A program made the translations under genes and the position numbers. From positions 40,814,501-40,878,500 of the forward strand of contig NC_091671.1 of NCBI RefSeq assembly GCF_042453785.1: DNA of 64,000 nucleotides, read 5' to 3'. Origin of the DNA: Malus domestica (lineage: Eukaryota; Streptophyta; Magnoliopsida; Rosales; Rosaceae). The notes beneath the pieces were generated by a model, which was not told where the DNA came from, did no database searches, and saw only the letters and a list, made by a program, of their open reading frames with translations. This document shows positions 55,920 through 64,000 of this stretch, one piece after another. Each line of letters begins with the position of its first letter. Within the stretch, counting starts at the first letter, position 1.

Positions 55920-57280
55920 GTATTGACTGTCATTACCCTTACTTGTCCTGTGCTAAAAACCAAAAAAGTTGTTAGACTTGATCGTGGGCGGAGCATAGAG
56001 AGAATGACACCAACTGTCATTTTTGGGAAATTTGAATTTATGATGATCTTTTTTTTTTGTATTTATTCTGATCAAGGTAAAATAACTGCAACTATAATAA
56101 GACAAATCCACCAACTCACTTTTGATTTCCTTATGCTACAAGAATAGAAATCACAATTTGACAAATAAAAAGTTCATTAAAATTTTGAAGAAGAAGAAAA
56201 AAAAACAAAAAAAAAAAAATCTTCCTCGGAATCGCTTTAGGTACAGTAACGTATTCGACATGAATCACCATCACATCTATTTTTCTCATTCCACCAAGCT
56301 CGATCGTGAGACACTAAACATTGTAGTTTGGAGAGTGAACAAAAATGTTTACTAATCCACCGCAATCATAATCAAAACAAGGAGTTGGTATTTGTAGACA
56401 TACTATAACTATTCATGTACACACTAACTATAAAAAAGACGAAACGCGACTGGAGCCCATACAAACTAATAAATTGATCTGTTAATTTTGGGTTTGAAGG
56501 AGCGGGTATTCTGACTCAGAAACATCAAACACGCCATTAAGAATTAATTATGACCTTGCTCGATTTCTCTAACTCTTTTGCCCATTGTGCACGTACATTT
56601 TCTATGGCTGTAGGATCTTAATGGCAAGGCTGAAAATGAGTGGTCGGATGAGCTCCCATTGAATCCCGAAAACAACATTTGGGACACTGGAGTGATGAAT
56701 AGGGGAATCTAAGGGTACAACAAAGTGCATCAAAGAATGTAATATTTGATGTAACAGAAAACGTTATAGTGCGAATACAAATTGGTACATATAATTAGCA
56801 TGGGTATATTTAGCAAAATAAAAAATTGGTACATATAAATAAAAATAAATATAGGTACAAATACAAATTAAACTTTATAAAATATAGGCACAAAAAGAAA
56901 TTAATATATGGGTACAAATTAAAACTGAAAAGAAAATTAATACGGGTACAAACTAAAAATAAAATATATGATAAAAAATTTAGGTATAAATATAAATATA
57001 CTAATTGTAACATTTTTAACATTAAATGAATATATTTACAAAATAAAAATATTTTATTATTGAAATAATTAATGATGTTATTAATATAAAGGACCTTGAT
57101 CAAAAATTAAAAATGAATAAGATTTTAATAAATGAAATAGCAAAAGGAAGGATAGACCTAATTTCTCATAAAAACAATTGTTCTTAAAAAAATAAACATC
57201 TTTCTCTCACTAAAGGTCACATCTTTCTCTATTTTTCTCTTTAAAGGTCACATCTTTTCCTGGCTGACTCTCACCCAAGG
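55920..57280 (+). repeat. Array unit 2, 3' part
   Basis: It is nearly identical to 46865-48240, including the poly(A)-type stretch near 56195-56220 and the GGTACAAAT-rich stretch near 56780-56960. It ends where the next ~510-bp repeat starts. I see no gene. Confidence 0.85.
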
Positions 57281-58822
57281 TTTAAAATATCGATGATATC
57301 GAAAATATCGGTAGTCCAAAAATACGGAAATTTCGATGAAAATATCGAGATATTATCGATGTCGATAAAAATTGAATAAAAACCACGAAAATTGTAAGAA
57401 AAAGTTGGAAATTTTTATTAAAACTTTGCAGGATGTTTATTTAGTCAATTATCTATCAGTTTATCACAAAAACTTAGAAGGAAATGAATTGCATGATGGA
57501 TTTAACTAATTTAAGTTGATTATACAACGAGCTGTCAAACATTTTGAGTGTAGAAAATATGTAGTAATTAATGAAAGAAGTATAAACACACCATAATCAT
57601 TTATATATAATGAATTAGGACAATATTTTACACTTTATACATTGCATGGTAAGATACATGAGTGACTTAGTACCACATAAAGTTCTATCAAGGTCTAAAA
57701 TATCGATGATATCGGAAATATCAGTAGTTCAAAAACACGGAAATTTCGATGGAAATATCGGGATAATATCGATATTTTAGACCTTGTTCTCACCCAAGTT
57801 CTAAAATATCGATGATATCGGAAATATCAGTAGTTCAAAAATACGAAAATTTCGATGGAAATATCGGGATATTATCGATGTCGATAAAAATTGAATAAAA
57901 ACCACGGAAATTGTAAGAAAAACTTGGAAATTTTTATTGAAACTTTGCAGGATGTTTATTTAGTCAATTATCTATTAGTTTATCACAAAATATTGGAAGG
58001 AAATGCATTGCATGATGGATTTAACTGATTTAAGTTGATTATATAACGAGCTGGCAAACATTGTGAGTGTAGAAAATATGTAGTAATTAATGAAAGAAGT
58101 TTAAACACACCATAATCATTTCTATATAATGAATTAGTACAATAGTTTACACTTTATACATTGCATGGTAAGATACATGAGTGACTTAGTACCACATAAA
58201 GTTCCTATGAAGGTCTAAAATATCGATGATATCAGAAATATCGGTAGTCAAAAAACACATAAATTTTGATGGAAATATTAAGATAATATCCATATTTTAG
58301 ACCTTGTCTCACCCAAGGTCTAAAATATCGATGATATCGGAAATATCGATAGTCCAAAAATACGGAAATTTCGATGGAAATATCGGGATATTATCGATGT
58401 CGATAAAAATTGAATAAAAACCACGAAAATTGTAAGAAAAACTTGGAAATTTTTATTGAAACTTTGCAGGATGTTTATTTAGTCAATTATCTATTAGTTT
58501 ATCACAAAACATTGGAAAGAAATGCATTGCATGATGGATTTAACTGATTTAAATTGATTATATAGTGAGTTGGCAAACATTGTGAGTGTAGAAAATATGT
58601 AGTAATTAATGAAAGAAGTTTAAACACACCATAATCATTTATATATAATGAATTAGTACAATATTTTACACTTTATACATTGCATGATAAGATACATGAG
58701 TGACTTAGTACCACATAGAGTTCCTATCAAGGTCTAAAATATCGATGATATCGGAAATATCGGTAGTCCAAAAACACGAAAATTTCGATGAAAATATCGA
58801 GATAATATCGATATTTTAGACC
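57281..58822 (+). repeat. ~510-bp repeat block in unit 3 (three copies)
   Basis: Copies start near 57281, 57798 and 58316, with the same end structure as in unit 1 (ATCGATATTTTAGACC at about 58806-58822). Its first copy is slightly diverged, starting GGTTTAAAATATCGAT. Confidence 0.9.
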
Positions 58823-58876
58823 ATCACCTCACTCCCTCTCTCGCTCTGACTCTCACCTCACTCCCTCTCTCGCCCA

Positions 58877-59491
58877 ATGTTTCGCTCCGCCGGTAGCGTG
58901 TCTCATATCTTTAAAAAACTCAAGGCTACTGTAAGAGGCGGAGGCGGAGGTGGTGCCTGAACACCGAATGTTAAGGTAGAGCTTAACATTTTGGTGTCCC
59001 ACCCGAAAAATGTCGTTCGAGTCACCTCCCACCCCGACAACCAGGGGATGGCGATGAGACTCGCAGCTGCTGCTCACCCTGTGAGGGTAGACTTCTTTGA
59101 CCAGCTAGCCTAGTTCAATTTGATGGTTGCAACGGGAGAGTTTGCCATGAAAGTCAACCGAGTATTTGTCAAAGTTAAATAGAGTGGCCTGAACGAAGCT
59201 GTGAAAGGCGTTGTGAAAGGTGATGTGTGCTATTTCAAGACGAATGCCCGTTTGGATTACTTGCTTGTGGAATCCCAAACACATTTGCTCGAGATGAAAT
59301 ACATCACAGAAATGATCGAGCGTGTTGCAAAGTATTCCGGGTGTCCTCCTCCTCCCCGTCCTCCAGCATCGTCGTCAAAGGAGGAAGCCAAGCGCAATGG
59401 TGGCGGATCAAAAGTCAATGGTGGCGGAACAAACGATGGCGGAGCAAAAGGCAATGGTGGCGGAGACGGAGGGATCCGCCGGAACCTGTAG
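58877..59491 (+). pseudogene. Array gene-family copy 3
   Basis: It reads MFRSAGSVSHIFKKLKATV, a Gly-rich stretch, then TGA at the codon where copies 1 and 2 have TAA and IR1 has CGA. It keeps CAG in SHPDNQGMAM, where the other two have TAG. It has TAG in QLAxFNLMV (CAG elsewhere) and TAG in KVKxSGL, as in copy 2. The remaining 96 codons (59201-59491) are open, to RRNL. Between them the three copies have different combinations of stops. Confidence 0.7.
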
Positions 59492-60536
59492 ATTTTTTTT
59501 ACTAAGTATTGACTGTCATTACCCTTACTTGTCCTGTGCTAAAAACCAAAAAAGTTGTTAGACTTGATCGTGGGCGGAGCATAGAGAGAATGACACCAAC
59601 TGTCATTTTTGGGAAATTTGAATTTATGATGATCTTTTTTTTTTGCCTTTATTCTGATCAAGGTAAAATAACTGCAACTAGAATAAGACAAATCCACCAA
59701 CTCACTTTTGATTTCCTTATGCTACATGAATAGAAATCACAATTTGACAAATAACAAGTTCATTAAAATTTTGAAGAAGAAGGAAAAAAAAAAAAAAAAA
59801 AAAATCTTCCTCGGAATCGCTTAGGTACAGCAACGTATTCGACATGAATCACCATCACATCTATTTTTCTCATTCCACCAAGCTCGATCGTGAGACACTA
59901 AACATTGTAGTTTGGAGAGTGAACAAAAATGTTTACTAATCCACCGCAATCATAATCAAAACAAGGAGTTGGTATTTGTAGACATACTATAACTATTCAT
60001 GTACACACTACCTATAAAAAAGACGAAACACGACTGGAGCCCATACAAACTAATAAATTGATCTGTTAATTTTGGGTTTGAAGGAGCGGGTATTCTGACT
60101 TAGAAACATCAAACACGCCATTAAGAATTAATTATGACCTTGCTCGATTTCTCTAACTCTTTTGCCCATTGTGCACGTACATTTTCTATGGCTGTAGGAT
60201 CTCAATGGCAAGGCTGAAAATGAGTGGCTGTATGAGCTCCCATTGAATCCCAAAAACAACATTTGTGACACTGGAGTGATGAGTAGGGGAATCTAAGGGT
60301 ACAACAAAGTGCATCAAAGAATGTAATATTTGATGTAACAGAAAACGTTATAGTGCGAATACAAATTGGTACATATAATTAGTATGGGTATATTTAGCAA
60401 AATAAAATATTGGTACATATAAATAAAAATAAATATAGGTACAAATACAAATAAAACTTTATAAAATATGGGCACAAAAAGAAATTAATATATGAGTACA
60501 AATTAAAATTGAAAAGAAAATTAATACGGGTACAAG
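59492..60536 (+). repeat. Array unit 3, truncated 3' part
   Basis: It follows units 1 and 2 to TTAATACGGGTACAA and then stops abruptly at about 60536, at the right edge of the tandem array. I see no gene. Confidence 0.85.
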
Positions 60537-61463
60537 TAGTATAACATTTTTGTTTATCGATTTGGACTTAATTGGCTTATTATACTGAACGTAGTAGGGT
60601 AATGATATGTCACTTATAAGCTAATGTAGATTGAGCGAAACTAAAGTTTGGTTATAAGGTGTTTGAACTCCGTGCCTTGTGGTTTAGGCCAATGAAATTT
60701 GAGCGAAATTGAAATTTGGTTATGAGGTGTTCGAACTCCCCTACCCCCTTAGTATTACATTCTAAGCGTTTATTCTGCTTACCATACCAAAACATTTTTC
60801 TTGTTTTGGGTACGTCAAATTTGCTTATTGCTGTTGTTGGCTTCCTTGCTTAGCTTTTGGAACCTAAAATTCCCATATAAGGTTGGAGGGACGGTGAGGA
60901 TGCGGACGCCATTAGCCGCTGCCAAAGATGAACTTATCGAACCTTCTTGACTCGACATGTTCAGGTAGAGAGAAAGAGTGGTCGGTATTGTATTGTATTG
61001 GGTTGGCTCCAAATGTCCCCACCACAAAGTGCCGACCACTTGCATTAAACCTTAAAAGGTTCCAATTCCACGTTTTGTTTTTAACAAAAAAAGAGCATTC
61101 ATTAGAGAGAGTGTCTCCGATTACAACCAGTTTGCATACAATCAAATATGTATTATTATTTATCTGAATAATACACAGTTATGGACCTTTATTAATCATG
61201 TGACGACCCGTAGAAGTTGAACCATTCTTGGACGAACCGAATCATTCATCAACGAACCAACATTCAGCTCAATATCATAGCACGTTTTAGGCGTCTGCTG
61301 TAAAGACCAGGTGCCGATGATCAGGCCTGTTAAAGAGGGTCAGCTGCCATTGATAAAAAAAAAAAAAAAAAAACGGACAGGGGTATTTTCATTCAGAACA
61401 TAATCCAGAGTTAGTTTGTCAGGTCACATCAACCATTCGTGCCATATGCTATTATATATGCAA
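60537..61463. other. Unassigned DNA right of the array
   Basis: A ~50-bp stretch with GGTTATAAGGTGTTTGAACTC near 60650 recurs near 60715 as GGTTATGAGGTGTTCGAACTC. A poly(A) tract lies at 61357-61373. No gene is recognised. Confidence 0.4.
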
Positions 61464-61658
61464 GAGGCAGATTCTCTGCTCCTTTTTTCCCATACACTTT
61501 CATCATTCCCTTATTTATGTGGTCAAGGTTAAGTCACGTCAATATTTTATATTGATTTTTTTATAAAAATAATAAGACAAAGTGGTTTAACCGCGATCAC
61601 ACAAACAGAGGGATGCTGGAAGTGTATGGGAAAAAAAGGAGCAGAGAATCTGCCTCCA
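61464..61658. mobile_element. MULE-type hairpin MITE, member 3
   Basis: This 195-bp inverted repeat begins GAGGCAGATTCTCTGCTCC, and the right end is its complement. The 9-mer TATATGCAA lies at 61455-61463 and 61659-61667. The inner core (GGTTAAGTCACGTCAATATT) is the same as at 25314. Confidence 0.8.
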
Positions 61659-61667
61659 TATATGCAA

Positions 61668-62946
61668 TGGTTGTGAATTTTTGTATAGAGAAAGATGATC
61701 TCTCTACACTATAGCTAGCATCTATATAGACTATATTCCATTCCAAGGCGTGCCAAGAAGAACAAGAAGCTGAAGAAAAATAGCTCACATATCCTCTTCT
61801 TTTGTTTTTTTTATTTTTTTTCAAGAGCAACTGAAAGTACCTCTGCAGTCGTTATCATATAAAATTTTAATTCCGACAAGATACGACTAATAGGATTACG
61901 TTGCCTTTTTTTTCTCTTCTCAATCCCCAAAAGTATTGATAGTAAAATTGAAACCAAACGGGAAACTAAATGGAAAAAGAAATTTGTTCCAAAATATTCA
62001 ATCCCACCACAAAGACATGATTGAATTAGATGGTAACCCTAAATCTCAAAATTGATCTGAAGGACTGACAATTTCAATAGATATCAAACTCGCATCGCAT
62101 AATCACAGTTTCAGTTAAAAACAATTGGGGTACTCGGTACCTCAACGTTTTCATCAAATGATCATCAAATTAAAACTAACGTTGGATTCCAGATATATCC
62201 CAGTAGGCGTGTGTAATGTAACCTAGCTATACCTCTATTCGAGCACACAACACACACAAGCATAAATGTTTAAATGATTTAATAAATGTCTTAGGAAACG
62301 GCTAATGTCAGTCCATTATTCTCTTATATACTTGATGTGGATGAGAGAATGGCGTATATAAACTATTTTTTCTGAAGTCGATTGTTAGACCATCTATAAT
62401 CCTTGAGAAAAAGCTTAAAAATTTAAGCTTGAAAACTGCAAACTCCTTCAATGATTACAGCTTAAAATTTTAACTAGAGATTAATAAATAATGATTTTAG
62501 CTAAATTTTTTTCTTCGGTAACTTTTATGAAAATAAAATTTCTGTAGAGTATTTTAATTTACGTTTATGAATATTTTAATTTAAAAACATTTAAATTCCA
62601 GTAACTAATTAAAAATCATACAAATAATTTTCTTCATAAAAAAAATAAAAAAATATATGTGTTTTAAGGGAGGTTTGAATGTTGAAGAACCACTTGTATT
62701 TATAACGCCAACACACTTGATGCTTGCCGTGGGTATCAAAGCTGCCAGATGTAATATTCCCAATAATATGAAATACTCCCGCATGCATGCATTCCATTTT
62801 TTTGTTGGGAGATGATGACAACGCACACATTCCCCACCTTTCTGGGATGTGATAATGTTCTTTTATATCTTTAGGGATGTGATAATGCGGCTCCAGTGGA
62901 TATAATGCATGCAATTGCCATGCAAACTTATGGTCAAATCCCCAAC
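61668..62946. other. AT-rich intergenic
   Basis: I recognise no gene, repeat or RNA here. Short ORFs have no motif and lie in low-complexity AT sequence. Confidence 0.4.
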
Positions 62947-63153
62947 ATGATCCGGATCCTTTTGTTGATCATCATGGGAATTTGTAAATGATGTATGTTC
63001 ATCGTACATCATGCGATCAGTCTTTATGAGGTATTATTGTGTTTAATTTTAAATAAAAAATATTTAAAATGATTTCTGACCGCATGATGTACAATGAACG
63101 GACACAACTCACAGATCTCTGGGATCCTCACAAAAAGAATCCGGCAAAGATCC
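62947..63153. mobile_element. Hairpin MITE with imperfect ends
   Basis: The left side GATCCGGATCCTTTTGTTGA and GTTCATCGTACATCATGCG are mirrored on the right by CGCATGATGTACAATGAAC and a stretch ending GAATCCGGCAAAGATC. The AT loop is near 63030-63070. A target duplication is not clear. Confidence 0.65.
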
Positions 63154-64000
63154 AGATTCGTCAAATCCAAACTATTGCTATCCATAATAATAGTGAATTA
63201 TTATACCATCACCTAATCCAAACGATTTGATGCAATCCTTGTGGATGCAAATTTCTTTTTCCTTATTCGTGGATAAAATTGCACATACAAAACAAATAAC
63301 ACCTTAGGTCAAGACCAAGAGCCTCACGCACCCACGATGAATGGGGGGGCTTTGGCCGAAGAACCTCTGATGCCAAAGTTAGAATTTGGATAGAAAAGTG
63401 TTTGAAGAGTTTTTGGGAGTTTTGCAATAGTGTGGAACTCCCTTTTTTAGAGAAAATGAGGTGATATATATAGGGCATGACCGGTCCCCTTTGGAGAAAA
63501 GATGGCCGGCCCTTTAGGGTATTTTTGTGTGAGATGGGTCATTTAATTGGGCAATTAATGGATTAATTAGGTAATAAATCCATTAATTAGCCAATTAACT
63601 CAATTTATATGGAATGTTTTGAAGGTTATGGAATAAAGACCTTATGGAGAATATAGGATGAGAATGGATGAAATAATTTTGAATTTGTTACCTATTTTGG
63701 GCATTTTTGGCTTGATTGAATAATGATTGTCCACTGCTCGCGCGTAGGAAATCCGGTATGCCTCGAGGGTAATTTTGTCATTTTTACCAAAAATCCACGT
63801 ATCGCCTTGTGATTATTTTTGGCTCCACAAATGCCCCCACACCTGCTGGCCTGCTCGTAGGAAAGGGTAGCATGTGTAGAGATCTTCTTGCTCTAGGAAA
63901 TTTAGGACTGCTTCCTATTTTGATGTAGATTCCCTCTTTAATATGAAATTAGATCTTTCTAGGAAAGGGAAATAAATTTCTCTCAAAGCCTATTTAAGTC
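63154..64000. other. Unassigned, possible edge of a repeat
   Basis: It contains GATATATATAGGGCATGACC (TATA-like) and a short ATTAATTAG-type repeat near 63540-63600. It could be part of an LTR that continues past the window. I cannot show that from this sequence. Confidence 0.3.

Overview
The window is nuclear DNA of a flowering plant. Genes have many short exons with GT..AG introns. They encode plastid-targeted proteins (CP12, a chloroplast glutamyl endopeptidase), the plant cytochrome c oxidase subunit 5c, an S1-group bZIP with its conserved upstream ORF, and a LIP5/VTA1 homologue. The space between genes is crowded with nested plant transposable elements. The repeat types, especially the block encoding the 226-residue MSGPSDRRF protein, look to me like Rosaceae of the apple/pear kind. 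That is recollection and inference, not a search result.

Layout. 1-7.4 kb: a dispersed ~510-bp repeat split by a composite insertion (RTE-type LINE 3' end, LARD-like block, second LINE 3' end). 7.4-9.0 kb: a small four-exon gene of unknown function with one in-frame stop. 9.6-12.7 kb: an SMP-30/phosphotriesterase-like pseudogene split by a gag-only copia element with two LTRs. 13.4-15.2 kb: a SINE and then COX5C with a leader intron. 16.4-20.9 kb (minus): a ten-exon glutamyl endopeptidase gene, head-to-head with LIP5/VTA1 (21.5-24.5 kb, plus). 24.8-27.1 kb: a hAT-type MITE, a MULE-type MITE and a TRIM. 27.5 kb: CP12. 28.8 kb: a second MULE-type MITE. 30.3-31.0 kb (minus): the bZIP gene and its sucrose-control uORF.

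33.7-40.6 kb is a mosaic of intron-containing fragments of three housekeeping genes (VPS51, an ABCC transporter, MCM7), all on the plus strand and all decayed. It is interrupted by a ~2.35-kb palindrome. A second ~2.25-kb palindrome follows at 40.9-43.2 kb. Both palindromes carry opposed copies of one unrecognised gene family. From 43.6 to 60.5 kb a tandem array of ~3.6-kb units carries three more pseudogene copies of the same family, each preceded by a block of the ~510-bp repeat. The middle unit has been split by a second copy of the LINE/LARD composite. 60.5-64 kb is mostly unassigned and holds two more MITEs.

The ordinary genes do not form one pathway. CP12, the plastid peptidase, COX5C, LIP5 and bZIP are independent housekeeping or regulatory loci. 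The most unusual part is 36-60.5 kb, where two potential long hairpin RNAs and a tandem pseudogene array share one gene family. This has the architecture of a self-silencing locus, which is an inference that small-RNA data could test.
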